DNA of 64,000 nt from Colocasia esculenta (taxonomy: Eukaryota > Streptophyta > Magnoliopsida > Alismatales > Araceae). Made by a program: the position numbers and the translations under genes. The notes under the pieces were generated by a model. That model was not told where the DNA came from. It saw nothing but the letters and a program-made list of their open reading frames with translations, and ran no database searches. Within the stretch, counting starts at the first letter, position 1; every line of letters begins with the position of its first letter. Where the stretch lies: assembly GCA_014218235.1 (NCBI GenBank), contig CM024755.1:160821941-160885940 (forward strand), read 5' to 3'. Below are positions 33,364-45,121 of this stretch, in pieces.

Positions 33364-34946
33364 TGTTGAACCACTCTCTGTTTGTCTTTATATTTTGGTG
33401 ATAACAAAATTTATGAGTAATTAATTGAATATCATGTTTCATCTGTGTCGCATCAATCTCATAACAAATTGTTAAGTCTCACATCGATTTCATAAATGAG
33501 TAGAACGATTCATACATCGATTCGATAGCTATAATGATTTAATAAGTGAGCGCAACGATTTGCCCTCACATCGATTTGCCTTCTATAACGATTCGTTAAG
33601 GCTCATAACGATTTGATAAGTGAGAACAACGATTTGGTTCTCACAACGATTCGAAGTGACATAACGATTTGGTCTCACATCGTTTCATAAGTCAAATACG
33701 ATTTGGTCGCCATAATGATTCGACAAGATTCATAACGATTGGTGGCCACATCAACTCGATAAGTCAAACATCAATTTGCTTATGATTGAACATCGATTTG
33801 CCCATCGATTTGCCTATACTTATACATCGATTTGCTTTCACTTAAACATCGATTTTGTCCAAACATCGACTTCATGTAAACATCGATTTCCTTTATATTC
33901 AGATGTTCAAATATTTTGGCGTCTAATGAAAAGCCAAATGTCTCTGACAGAAGATTTCTTCTCTCTCTAGATCTCTTCTTTCCTGTCAGACAAAAAGGTG
34001 ATCCCTTACTACTTCGGAAGAAAACAAGAAGCATAGAGGTATGTAAGCTTTTTGACAGAAGTACTCTTTTAAAAACACTTTCTTCTATGCTTGCAGACTT
34101 CGAAGATCACCAAAAGCTGTCAATCTGAAGAAGAAAAAAATAAAAAGATCAGCAACGACTAGAAGAGCTCCAACGATCTCTTCAACGGATCTATTCAAAG
34201 CCCCGCATGTAAAAGATGAAGCAAGGCTGAAGAACAAGAGGAGAGCTTTTCCTGAATATCCTTGAAAGTGTACATCCAGTGAGAACTTCAATTCCACATA
34301 CACTCAAAGAAGAGAGAAAAGCCTAAGCCAAGAAAAGCAAGCAAAATCGTCTCAAGCATTCAAGTCTCCAAGCTTTCTTTTCTCTCTTCATTCTCTCTCT
34401 GGCGCTCATTGTAAATTTGGGGAGAGTCCTTGACTGTGAGCTAGTTCTTAGTATCATCTTTGTAATAGCTCTCGTCTGATCTTTCTTTTCTAAGAAAGAT
34501 TTCTGTCCCATCTGTAGGACTGTATACAGTGTAGAACACTAGGGGTTTGTGTCTAGCAAACCGCTCTGGGTTTGTACCAAGAGGTTGGCTTCTTGACCTG
34601 TAAAAGAAGTGGGCTGCCTTCTTGCCCGGGAAAGAGAAGAAGACCAGCTAGGGTGCTGGTGTTGTAGTGTCCTTGAGGGGGACTGTACTCTTGGTTAGTG
34701 AAATCCCAAGAGGTTGCTTGGGGACTGGACGTAGGACTTCCATGTGGGAAGGGCCGAACCAGGATAAATTCCTTGTGTCATTTGTGTGATTGTTTATTTG
34801 CTTCCGCACTGCTACTCTTTATCACACTGAACTAACCAAACTTTGAAGTGATAATTTTTTGTGTTTAAGTTTCTGTTTTAGATTTCAGAAAATCTATTCA
34901 CCCCCCCCCTCTAGGTTAGCTTGCTGCCATACCAAAAAGGGCCAAC
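33364..34946 (+). repeat. Tandem array LTR 5 (3' end of the array)
   Basis: 1583 bp, ending GGCCAAC without the final A. It is directly followed by TGAGGG, the end of an inverted LTR. No PBS or internal domain follows, so this is the array's outer 3' LTR. Confidence 0.9.
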
Positions 34947-35926
34947 TGAGGGAACCCTAGATATCTATAGGCATAGAGATAGAGTCGGACTAAAAAGATC
35001 TTCTGACAGAAGCCCATACCTTGCCTTATTTCCTTGTTTTCTGCTGACAACATCTCACCTACCTTGAAGGATAGATAGCAAAAAGATCTTCAGCTAGACA
35101 GAGAAATAATAAGATAATATATGAAATACATTTGAATTTTCAGTTGCTGCCACAAACATTTTGAAACGTTTGAAATGTAGAGGCAATCGATGTTTAAGTA
35201 TAGAAACTTCGACTGTAAAGAAGTTGGAGTATGTATTACATATCAACTTTCCAATAGTCAGAGTTTGAACCAGAGTCGATGTTTGAGTGTAACCCATGTA
35301 TGAATGTAATCGATGTTGAAATGAAGTCGATGTGAAAATGAAATCAATGTTTTGAAGTCGATGTTCTAAACAAAATTGATGTTGAACAGAAATCGATGTT
35401 TAAGTGAAATCGATGTTTTGAAGTCGATGTTCTAAACGAAATCGATGTTGAATAGAAATCGATGTTTTAATGAAATCGATGTTTGAATGAAATCGATGTT
35501 TAAGTGAAATCGATATTTGAATGAAATCGATGTTGAACTGAAATCGATGTTTAAGTGAATTCGTTGTTGGATTGAAATCAATGTTTGATTGAAGTTGATG
35601 TTTTAATGAAATCGATGTTTTTGTATAGTAATCGATGTTCTGACTGAAATCGGTGTTTTGAATGTAATCGATGTGGACTTAAGAAAAAATCTGATCAATA
35701 GTCAGAAAATTCGCCATTCAAACATAGTGTTTATAACATAGTTTTTCTGTGATATTCCGATAGTGCATTTGGAGATTATTATGCACTCATTGAATGTCAA
35801 AACTTATACATGAATGCATGAGTTTTCATATTAATATCATAACATGATATGACATAAATATAAGATTATTTAGTCATGAGTTTTAGTTATCACCAAAACA
35901 GAGATAAACAAAAGAGTGGTTGAACA
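34947..35926 (-). mobile_element. Inverted LTR of a family related to the tandem array
   Basis: On the minus strand it begins TGTTCAACCACTCTTTTG and continues TTTTGGTGATAACTAAAAC, matching the start of the tandem-array LTRs. It ends GGGTTCCCTCA. Both ends have TG...CA form, but the flanks (CCAAC and AGAAC) are not a clean duplication. Confidence 0.65.
35270..35675 (-). repeat. Expanded ATCGATGTT minisatellite
   Basis: About 22 copies of AAATCGATGTTNAAGTG-like words, roughly 15-26 bp apart, with AGTCGATG and AATCAATG variants. This is the reverse complement of the ACATCGATTT array in the tandem LTRs, but longer and more regular. Confidence 0.9.
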
Positions 35927-36093
35927 AGAACTTCTTGAATGTTCAATAGCTGAGTGGTGCGAGTTTCTTTTCTCCAAGTGAATCTCTCTTCAATATGCAG
36001 TAGAGTAGTACAGAGGAAGAGGTGGAAGTTAGAATGTTGGAGTTAAGGACTTTCTTCAAGGCTTTTCAGATTTCTCTTTTCTCCATTAAAGAT
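35927..36093. other. Short unassigned spacer
   Basis: 167 bp of unique-looking sequence between two inverted LTR ends; nothing recognised. Confidence 0.3.
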
Positions 36094-36813
36094 TGCTGAA
36101 ATAGCTAACAAGAAATCTAGAGGGGGGGGGGGGGAGGTTGAATGGATTTCAAATAGTTTAAACAAATCACTTATCAAATTCAAGGTCTACAGATATATCG
36201 AATTCTAGAGTAATCACAGATCAGAGTTAAGACAGATTGAGTGTGTAAAATGACAATTCAGGGATAGCTGGATGATAGAGAATGATTAATAAGCATGCTT
36301 ATCAATCATCTAGCATGGAATTAAGTCAAACCACAGAAACCACACAGATTAAGGTGTTCAGACTACATAATTGTGTATCCTACATCTACCGTCCACACAC
36401 ACACACAATCTGCTTATCTAGCAAGTCTGAAGTACACACACAAACACACACGATCTGAGATGATTGAGTTCTCAGATCAAGGCAACACACACTTGAAATG
36501 AGAACAAGATTGCTTAATTATCACAACACACAATGAATAAGATGAAATTCAAGTACAGAACAGATTTGGAATTTGAAGAGTGATAGAATAGAAACAACTG
36601 TTTTGATTCCCCCTTTTAAGCCTAATTGCGAGTTCTCTGGCTTCTAGCTTCATGCAATTGATGAAGTCCCATGAGTCTTGGTGTTGAATTTGATCTGCAA
36701 TCAACTTCTTCAAGTGGATCTTGAAGTCTTAAATCTAGAACTCGAGCAGAACTCTGGAGAGCTTCTCTCTGGCCGCTGCAGGCTTTTTTTTTTTGGGATT
36801 TGTGTATTGGGGT
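36094..36813 (-). repeat. Sirevirus A 3' LTR, distal piece
   Basis: On the minus strand it ends with a long C-run (complement of the G-run at about 36122-36135), then TCTAGATTTCTTGTTAGC and CTATTTCAGCA. A GATGTAGGATACACAA-like block matches the solo LTR at 13592-14929. It adjoins the other piece at the GGGGT duplication. Confidence 0.7.
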
Positions 36814-38221
36814 TGTTAGGATCAGATATTCGGTGATGGCAAAGCTAGAAGGGGGGGTTGAATAGATTTGCAGCGAAAACTTAAGAAATTTAAAAATTAC
36901 TTCGGATTAAAAGATCTAATCAATTAAAACACCTCTGATCTGATGTAATGTGTGTGAACAATTAACAAGTAGGTGTAGACGAAATCCCTATGCTGACTGC
37001 ATCTAGCACAACACAATGCAAACCATAATTCAAACCACAGTGCACAAGGGATTTTTAGGTGGTTCGGAGATCACACCATGACTCCTACGTCCACCCCTTA
37101 CACAGTGAGGACACACTACTCAAGAACTGAGTACAACACATACATGAGCACAACGGCTCAACCACACACACACACGCTAGATCAAGTCCACAATAGATCA
37201 GATCCTCTAGCCTTGATTTGATCAACACACCACACACTATGATCTATACACAACCCTTGTACAGATCACAGAACCACAACTCTTCCACAAACGCCACGTA
37301 AATGATCTCTAATCAGCACACACACACCACATGTATATGGAAGTAGAAAGAAGGAAGAGTTCTGAGATGAAGGTTCAAATCCAGATGAAGAACTCTTCGT
37401 GTGGTAGTCCAGAACAACTTCAGGCTTCGTGTTGATGAAGATCAGATGATGTAGACGAAGCTTCATTCGTGGATAAACCGACTTCAAATTCGCTCATGAG
37501 ATGAATTTCCTCGCGCTGGACTGAGAGGTTGAAGCAGAAAATAGGGGAACCTTCTTCTTCTTGTTTGGCTTAGGGTTTCTATGTGGAGGCTCCTTGCTGC
37601 AAAAATAGCTCCATATGATCCTTATATAAGGGTGTCCAAACATGGAGAGTCGTGCTTAAAGAGATCACCCAAATATGGATCATATCTTGACCATCAGATC
37701 TTTCCAAAACTACGTCTGTCGACAGACGATTTGGTGCGTCAACAACTACTATATAAATCTGGTTTCCAGAACCATAATGTTGCTAGAAAATCAGCATCTG
37801 TCGACATCTACTGTCTTGCTATCGACAGCTACTATGTAGCGTCCACAACTACTGCTTTTTAAGGCTTCCAGAACTTGTCTTGTTCTGACTTGTCTATCTG
37901 TCGACACCATGCCTTGGGGCGTCGACAACAGACCATTTGAAGTGTATTTCTGTTCTTTTGCACTTGGATTTTGTTGCTAGTCTTGTGTACATCACACCTG
38001 CATTAAAAGACATTCTAAGTGAGATATAATGAATGCATAGTTGATTAATAGAAACATTTTATCAACATCATGTTTCTTTCATGTCTTTGTCATGTTTCTT
38101 CATGTCTATGTCATTGCCATCATGTTTGAACCATTCACATAACATCAATTAGTATTGCTCATCATCAAAAATATTGAAGCACTTGTTGTAACTCAACATT
38201 CTCCCACATGAGAACCCAACA
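36814..38221 (-). mobile_element. Solo LTR nested in the Sirevirus A LTR
   Basis: On the minus strand it runs from TGTTGGGTTCTCATGTG to CTGATCCTAACA, 1408 bp, flanked by GGGGT at 36809-36813 and 38222-38226. It has its own TATA-like TTATATAAGG (37621-37630) and C-run before the 3' end. No internal domain is present, so it arose by LTR-LTR recombination. Confidence 0.85.
37700..37930 (-). repeat. TGTCGACA/GTCAACAACTA motif cluster in the solo LTR
   Basis: Copies include GTCTGTCGACAGACG, GCATCTGTCGACATC, CTATCGACAGC and TCTGTCGACACC, alternating with GCGTCAACAACTAC-like words. Confidence 0.75.
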
Positions 38222-38809
38222 GGGGTCTCTCTCCCAGTAGTTAGAGGATGAGGGGTATTTATAGTTCCATGTGTCCACATAGTACCTTGGAGTGCGTGGG
38301 CACATGATTCCCGCCCAATTCAATTGACCCAGAAGTTGACACATGTTCAAGGTATTTCAGTTTTTGATCTTTCAGTCGAAGTGTGTCGACACATGTAGCC
38401 AGAATTCTGTGATAGCTTCTCTGGAATTCCACATGTGTCAACGCATGATTGACTTGTGTCAACACACCTGACTTCAATGTATATAATTGCTCACGAGGGA
38501 AGGCTCATATGTCGACATCCTGACAAGGGTGTGTCGACACCACAAACTGTAGTCTTCAATATCTGCTTACTGGAAAGACATGGTGTGTCGACACACTGAC
38601 AGGACTATGTCAACACCACTAGCTTTTCTTCAAATATTGCTCACAAAAGAGGCATGATTTGTCGACACCCTGACAGGGTGTCGACACCATTGGCTTCATT
38701 TCATTTTCTTCTGAATTAAAAAGAAGAAAGAAAGTTAGATATTATTTGAGCTATATATTTTGGCTTATATGGATCATAGTTAAACATCATCAAAACAAGA
38801 GATACAACA
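38222..38809 (-). repeat. Sirevirus A 3' LTR, proximal piece
   Basis: Starts TGTTGTATCTCTTG beside the polypurine tract. It carries a GTGTCGACAC array at about 38375-38690 and a TATA-like box CTATAAATA (38256-38264, minus strand). Confidence 0.8.
38375..38690 (-). repeat. GTGTCGACAC array in the Sirevirus A LTR
   Basis: Pairs of GTGTCGACAC and GTGTCAACAC words about 25-35 bases apart alternate with CTTCAAATATTGCTCAC-like spacers, giving a unit near 75-80 bp repeated about four times. Confidence 0.8.
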
Positions 38810-38826
38810 ATCTCCCCCTTTTTGAT
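38810..38826 (-). other. Polypurine tract of Sirevirus A
   Basis: Complement of ATCTCCCCCTTTTTGAT, directly beside the 3' LTR. A second copy (CTCCCCCTTTGACATCATC) lies at about 39084-39102. Confidence 0.8.
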
Positions 38827-39207
38827 GATGACAACTATGATTCATAAAACATTTTGGAATAGGAAAATAAAAGATTCTAGTTAGTCATGCCTTTCATTTT
38901 GCAAGTGAAGTGTAAGCAAAACTACCAATAACCATTTCATTCAACCAGAAATTAAGAGTACAAGATGCATATGAATGCATGACTAATAACCCTCATACCC
39001 TCATTACATGCTCTCATTACATGCTCTCTCCCTTAACATTCTTAACATTTGACTCTCCCATATTTACAGTTCTACTAACACTTTCTCCCCCTTTGACATC
39101 ATCAAAAAAATTACTGAGGTGGAGGTGGGGGTGGGAGTCTTCTTTCAATTCTAGTCATTTTCTCTTCCAAACTTCTAAGTTGTTCCTCATCAAAATGTGA
39201 ACTGTTT

Positions 39208-41140
39208 TCAGTCTTGTATGTGTCTTCCATTTCTAAAATTTTCAGAAATGTGAATTGTCATATGGTCAATGTCATGTGGCATAGGAGTACAACATAGAGA
39301 GGTAGCATATCTACTGTCTCCTGTACTTGTGTCATCATGCAGCTTCCACACTATTGAAGTCTTCCTTAAGTTGCTCAATCTTTTGAGCAATGTTCCCATT
39401 GTATCCCTCATATGTTCCATGTCATTTACAAGATGAGCAAATGACAGTCTCACTTCTGATATTGAGTAACAACTTCTTGCCAATAAGATTTCCTTGGTGT
39501 GTGTCATTGACTATCCTTGTCATCATGTCATGAAGTCTGGTCTGCAGAAAAGACATCTGAGTTGAAGCATCACCAAGGGTGCCAACCAATCCATTAAATC
39601 TTCTCGTGACATGTTCTGCAAGTTCTTGTTGTTTCAAGAAGTGACTATTGATAGGTTTCTAGTCATTGTATCCTTAGCCCAAAATTGTTTGACATTTCCC
39701 TCATAGAGGAGTTTAAGTTGTCAAACTTGACCTGAAGGAAATTGTACAGTTGCGGTGGTACTACAAATCCACCTGTAGATGTTGAAGTTGTACTCTCATG
39801 CTGAAAGAGAGGATTGTGCACAACTATATATTGAGTTGGCACACTTGTAGCTGGGATTGAGGACTGTGAAACTTCTGGGGGAATTGACTGCTTAGGCAAA
39901 TCTGAAGTTATGTCTTGCTCCATTGGTGGCTGATCCACCTGAGGTTCTTCAGCAAGAGGTGGCTGGTCCACCTAATGTTTTTCAGCTGGAGGTAGCTGGT
40001 CCACCTAAGGTTCTGCTCTTATGGAGGTGGTGTAGGTGACTGACCTCTTATGACTTGTGCTCCATGAATCTTGAATTTCATATACCTCACAACATTGTTC
40101 AGGCAATAGATATTGTACTGAGGGATTCTCTGAACCTTTTCTTAAGAAAAAGAAAACCTGCCATCTTAAAAATGGCAGTCAAATGTATGGCATAAGGAAG
40201 TGATCTTTTAAGTTCTTTCCTTGTAGTTTCAGACATGATTGAAACATGATCTTAGTAAGATCAACCTTGATCTTCTTCAACATACAATAGAGTAAGAATC
40301 TTTGAATGTCTGTCAATTTGTTCTTTCCTCTACCTTGTAGTGTAATGGTTGTAGTGAATAATGATACAGTAATCTATGAAGTGGGGGAAGAGTATTTGCA
40401 TTCAGGCTAGTGACATGTGGTTGCTTTGAGTTTGCTTATCATGTGTAATCCAGTAATCAAGGAATAAGCATCATGAAGATCAAATTCATAAGCATAAAAT
40501 TCTTCACCAGAATTTGGAATATCAGGAATCTGATGAACTGACTCATTGGTCATTTGAATTTTCACACCCTTACTTCTGATTTGAACCCTTCTGGTGTGTC
40601 TATGAGTTCTTGTAGAATCTTGTACCAATCTTGGATAAAAATTCCAATGTTCACTAATGAACTTTATCCATCCTTGGAATTCAAACAAAGATAGTAGTTC
40701 TGGAAAAGCAATCTTCAAATCTTCATCATTGATGTTAACTGATCTGGGCTTTAAGATCTGTCGAATTTTTGTCACTGTTGACCCTTGGTTGCCCTCTAAA
40801 GGAGATGCAAATTCATCAGATGAAGATGGATCATGTTGTTCTGTGTTAGGGTTTTCACTCTTTCTGCTCTCTTTTGTAGATGAACTGGTTTCCTCTGAAG
40901 AACTTGAATCTCCTATGACTGTGCGTCTTGGGCATTTGGATTGCATAACTGATTTGCCTTTGCTAGGTTGCAGTGTAACCTTAACACATTTGGGAGATGT
41001 GCCACAAGAGATAGCAACACTTTCCTCTTGGTAGGATCGTGCTTGTGTTTTGATCTTCTTTCTATTGGCTCATCGCGAATGACAACCCCTTTTGCTGCTG
41101 GTGCCTTCCCTCCACGTCGAGGAGTTTTCTTAGGAGCCAT
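39208..41140 (-). pseudogene. Sirevirus A env-like ORF, degenerate
   Basis: The start at 41140 (MAPKKTPRRGGKAPAAKG) gives a basic N-terminus. It then continues in a second frame as a Ser/Glu-rich stretch followed by FEFQGWIKFISEHWNFYPRL and YAYEFDLHDAYSLITGL (40407-40946). After a gap with stops comes a Pro/Gln repeat (VDQPPLAEEPQVDQPP, 39663-39971) and an amphipathic tail (RRFNGLVGTLGDAS). The order matches the better preserved Sirevirus B gene at 48536-50351. The position between pol and 3' LTR is that of the env-like gene in Sireviruses. The function is unknown and membrane segments are not clear. Confidence 0.7.
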
Positions 41141-42773
41141 GGAGACTGGAGAAGGAAGAAGATGAGAGACTGGATGTTGTAGGGTTTCTTTCCACTGAAA
41201 GACAAAAGAGGGGAGGGAAGTTCAAATGAGGGAATTTTGAAGGTATGGCATCGACCTAGGGTTGGAGTTGTTTGAAATAGAGTTGGCACACGAACAGATG
41301 GTAAGATGAACCGGTGGTTCATCCGACCTAAACTAGAAACAGGTTACCAATGAGTTGACCTAAGAGTCAAAAAGTGTGTGACACAAGATGAGAGTATGCC
41401 GACTTGGGATTCACTGTGAGTCGACCTGGGTTAGATTTTGAAACAAGATGTGTCAATACAAGATGAAAGTTTGTAGACCTGATGAAGCAAGAAATCAAGA
41501 TTTTGTTGAAAGGAAGAGAGAAAATCTTTAACATGATAAAAATGACTTTATTATGAAGTTTTTCAGGGATTTTTAATATGTTAATGAGATCACTTTCAAC
41601 TTCTCATCATCTACCCATTTTTATGTTAATGGTTTGAAAATTATAAGTAAATGTTTAACCATTAAGAGATCTGAAATACCTGAGACAAATTTAATAGAAT
41701 TAAAATACTCTTTTTAAAGTCTGTATCAATTCATTCTCTTAATTCTTACTCAGCAATTTCATAATAATTCCTCTAGGTAAAACTTTAACCAGTATTCAAA
41801 TTAAACATTCTAGAGGATCTAAGTTAGGCAAGGTGTTAACCATTTTTTTTATTGTATTTTTCTTGCAAAGGAATTTGAATGAGCAGGCACATATAGCACT
41901 CCTTTTTTACATAGGGACACATGATTTTCACACACTGGAGTCCATGGTCACTTGAGAGTACACACCATTCTACCTCAAGAGGTTGATGTAAACCTTTTGA
42001 CATGAGAATATATGTTTATTAGATGCCAATATTCCTAGTTGCCCAATTAACATTCAATTTTCACATATTTTGAATTAACCCTTAGAGCAGAGATAGCAAG
42101 GCACTTCATGACATATATTGCACATCGCTTTTGTGAAGGTTTGTAGTTTCTCAGTATTCAAGCCATTGCTCTGCCAAGAAAAAAGTTAAAATTCATTGGA
42201 TGCACTCTTAACCTTTCCCAAATTATAAAGGAAATGTTTAAGGACAATACCGAGTTTGAAAATTTTCAACCAAAGAAATCATATTACTTTTGAATTTTAG
42301 AAAATAAAAGAATGTAGACTTATAGAATATTTTAAGGCTATTAAATATCCACTCTTCGGTGTTTTCAGAAAAATTAATGATCAAGCTGTAAAATTCATAG
42401 GTTCCAAACCAATAATTTATTTTGGGGTGATATAAGAAAGAGTAGTGAATTCTTTAACTCCACGTGAATTATTGAAGTGGTCAAAATTCATCAAATTAAA
42501 GGCATTCCCCTCTTGACATGAAAGGAGACCAAATGAATGTATCTGCCAAGAGTTTGAGAGAAGGATAAGAGACTTTAGAGATCAATCAAAAGATAGCGTG
42601 TCGACACATGATCCTCTGTGTGTCGACACAAGATTGTCAAAAGCTAGTCTCAGTCTCAAAACAAGGAGCTTGTGTCGACACAAGATCAAATATGTGTCGA
42701 CCTGTCTCTGAGCAAATTCAGCTTTTCAGTCCTTCTTCAAATGTCACAACCACATTTTTATCAAATCTGACCA
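41141..42773. other. Sirevirus A spacer between pol and env-like gene, left part
   Basis: Non-coding. It holds degenerate GTCGACCT words at 41350-41450 and GTGTCGACAC pairs at 42598-42700. Otherwise AT-rich without readable frames. Confidence 0.5.
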
Positions 42774-43419
42774 AATGAACATTGTTCTCATGACAAGGTT
42801 AGAGTGTAGAGCCTGAACTTTCAGATGTGAACCGGTTCAGAGTCGCGGATCGACCTACGCGGTCAGGTCGCGAGGGTCTGGGGGCAGCACCCCCTGCGGG
42901 GGGTCAAGGGGGTCTGGGGGCAGCGCCTCCTACGGGGGTCTCCAGGGGCAGCGCCCCCGAAAGCTAAATTTGGCTTATAGAAGAGAATGAGTCAAAGTCT
43001 TCAAGGCAGTCGACTTCAGCAGTCGACTTTGGCAGTCGACTTCAGCAATCGACTCCAAGACCTAAGGCAGTCGAAGTCCTCAAGGCAGTTAACTTCTCAC
43101 ACCCCATGACAGATGACTTCGCGTTTCTGAGTTAAGGGCAATTTTGTCCTTGTAATTCTCGATTATGGCGCCCTAACCTCCCAGTATATAAAGTGGGATG
43201 GATTCTCCTTGTACTAAGATTCTTTTGAGACATATGATTGGAATCACTGCTGTGGCCATGGACGTAGGAAGGCGTTGCCTCCGAACCATGTAAGACCTGG
43301 TGTTCTTATGTTCTTCTTCTCCCTTCTTCAATCTCTCCTCTGATCTCTACGTGTGAGTCATGTGCGAGAGGGCTGCCGATCAGGATATCCCCAATAATGA
43401 ACATTGTTCTCATGACAAG
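42774..43419. mobile_element. 598-bp insertion flanked by a perfect 24-bp direct repeat
   Basis: The repeat AATGAACATTGTTCTCATGA plus CAAG lies at 42774-42797 and 43396-43419. The insert is GC-rich at first (GGGGGCAGCGCC words repeated), then has AGTCGACTT words (43009-43060), a TATA-like TATATAAAG (43185) and ends near ATATCCCCAAT. It resembles a small LTR or TRIM, but the duplication is far longer than the 5 bp such elements make. Confidence 0.55.
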
Positions 43420-43775
43420 TTTCTGCACTGACTCTTTTGCCCCCTTAAAAAAATCACTCCCCCTTAACATGTGCATGAATGAAATGTATGATATGCAAAT
43501 GATACACATGTGATTATGCACACATTTGGCATTCAGTCAATGATAAATAACATGCACAGAAAGTCATGGGTATGAGCAAGCAATCATAGTTCAACATTTT
43601 ATTCAAAAAGAGTGTTTATTTTCTTGATTACCTTCATGCAAAGAAGGACTATTAGTACTTGGCGGAAGATTTTCCTTACGCATAATGATAGTTTCCAGAC
43701 CATCTTAACTTACCCTTCCACATTTTACCATTTGATATACCATATAGTCATTGCATAGAGGTTCAAGTTTGTTTA
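43420..43775. other. Sirevirus A spacer, right part
   Basis: Non-coding sequence just past the end of RNase H; contains a CTCCCCCTTAACATG word. Confidence 0.4.
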
Positions 43776-45121
43776 TTACATTTTGCATATGCCAATTTTT
43801 CTTTTTAGTGTTGTGAATCTATCTTCAGCTAAGGGTTTTGTGAAAATATCAACCAATTGTTTGTTTGATTCAACAAACTTAAGTTCAATATTTTGTTCGG
43901 CTACTTCATCTATGAGAAAGTGATGCCTAATTTCAATGTGTTTTGTTCTAGAGTGTTGAATTAGGTTTTTGGACAAATTAATAGCACTGGTGTTGTCACA
44001 TAAAATGGGTGTGCATCCAAGATTGATGTGATAATCAAGTAATTGACTTTTTATCCACAACACTTGAGTTGCACAACTCTCTACAGCAACATATTCAGCC
44101 TCTGATGTGGAGAGTACAACTGGATGTTGCTTCTTAGATGCCCATAAAACCATACACCCACCTATGAATTGACAATATCCACTAGTGCTCTTTCTATCAA
44201 TTTTACAACCTGCATAATTAGCATCAGTGTAAGAAAGTAATTTAGTTTCATACCCAGCATAATACCACAAACCCAAATCAATAGTCCCAGTCAAATATCT
44301 AAAAATTCTTTTCACAGCAAACAAATGTGATTCTTTAGGACATGATTGAAATCTAGCACATAAAAAGATAGAAAATTGAATATCAAGTCTACTTGCAGTG
44401 AGATATAGAAGTGAGCCAATCCTATCTCTAAATTGCCGAGCATCTACCATTTTACCTTTTTCATCAACATCAATTTTGATGCTTGTACCCATTGGTGTGA
44501 ATGTTGGCTTGGCCTCTTCAAAATTAAACCTTTTCAATAATTCCTTGATGTACTTTTCTTGGTTAATGAATATTCCCTCCTCAAGTTGCTTTACCTGCAG
44601 TCCAAGGAAAAATTGAAGTTCCCTAACCAAGCTCATTTCAAACTCATTATGCATGAAGTTAGAAAACTCCACACATAGATCTGGATTAGTGGAACCAAAG
44701 ATAATATCATCAACATACACTTGAACTATAATAATGTAATCATTGACATGCTTTATGAAGAGGATTTGATCAACATTACCTCGTGTGTATTTCTTAACAA
44801 TCAGAAAAGTATTCAACCTATCATACCATGCTCGGGGTGCCTATTTCAAATCATACAGAGCTTTGTGTAACTTGTGCAGATGATTAGGCTTATCAGCATT
44901 TTCAAAACCAGGTGGCTGAGACACATAAACTTCTTCCTTCATTATTCCATTGACAAAGGTTGTTTTCACATCCATTTGAAACAATTTAAATTTATTTGAG
45001 CATGAAAATGCAAGAACAATTCTAACTGTTTCTAACCTAGCAATCGGTGCAAAGGAGTCTTCAAAGTCCACACGAAACTCTTGGTTGTAACCCTTTGCAA
45101 CCAAGCGAGCCTTATTTCTAT
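43776..45121 (-). pseudogene. Sirevirus A reverse transcriptase and RNase H, one in-frame stop, 5' truncated
   Basis: From 45121: NKARLVAKGYNQEF, MDVKTTFVNG and YVSQPPGFENADKPN, then an in-frame TAG after ALYDLK (about 44840) where Gln is usual before APRAWYD. The next ORF (43776-44816) has the catalytic YVDDIIFGSTN, then FLGLQVKQ, and GSLLYLTASRLDI. The RNase H part follows: YTDANYAGCKIDRKSTSGYC (DAN for the usual DAD), STSEAEYVA, LCDNTSAI, KHIEIRHHF, and the end DIFTKPLAEDRF. Apart from the one stop, the frame is open for about 440 codons, which is notable in this window. The upstream half of pol was removed or displaced by the copia LTR at 45122. Confidence 0.9.

Larger units (their letters stand above)
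17779..34946 (+). mobile_element. Tandem array of a non-autonomous copia (Sirevirus-like) element: 5 LTRs, 4 internal domains
   Basis: LTRs begin TGTTGAACCACTCTCTG at 17779, 21741, 25635, 29490 and 33364, with periods of 3962, 3894, 3855 and 3874 bp. They end GGCCAACA (the last ends GGCCAAC). Each internal domain starts with AGTGGTATCAAAGAGGG, a variant initiator-Met PBS, and ends in AAGGGGGAGAT. Each encodes only a degraded gag; protease, integrase, RT and RNase H are absent in all four. Neighbouring units share LTRs, the signature of unequal recombination rather than independent insertions. Confidence 0.93.
36094..45121 (-). mobile_element. Sirevirus A, 3' part only (3' LTR, env-like, RT/RNase H)
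   Basis: On the minus strand: RT and RNase H (43776-45121), a long spacer, an env-like pseudogene (39208-41140), polypurine tract (38810-38826), then the 3' LTR (38809 down to about 36094, split by a solo LTR). The rest of pol, gag and the 5' LTR are missing, because a plus-strand copia LTR begins at 45122 inside RT. The missing part is not seen downstream in the window. Confidence 0.82.

Noticed and set aside
17774..34951. Target duplication AGAGG/TGAGG around the tandem array
   Set aside because: Only four of five bases agree and the right LTR end is itself altered, so this may be chance.
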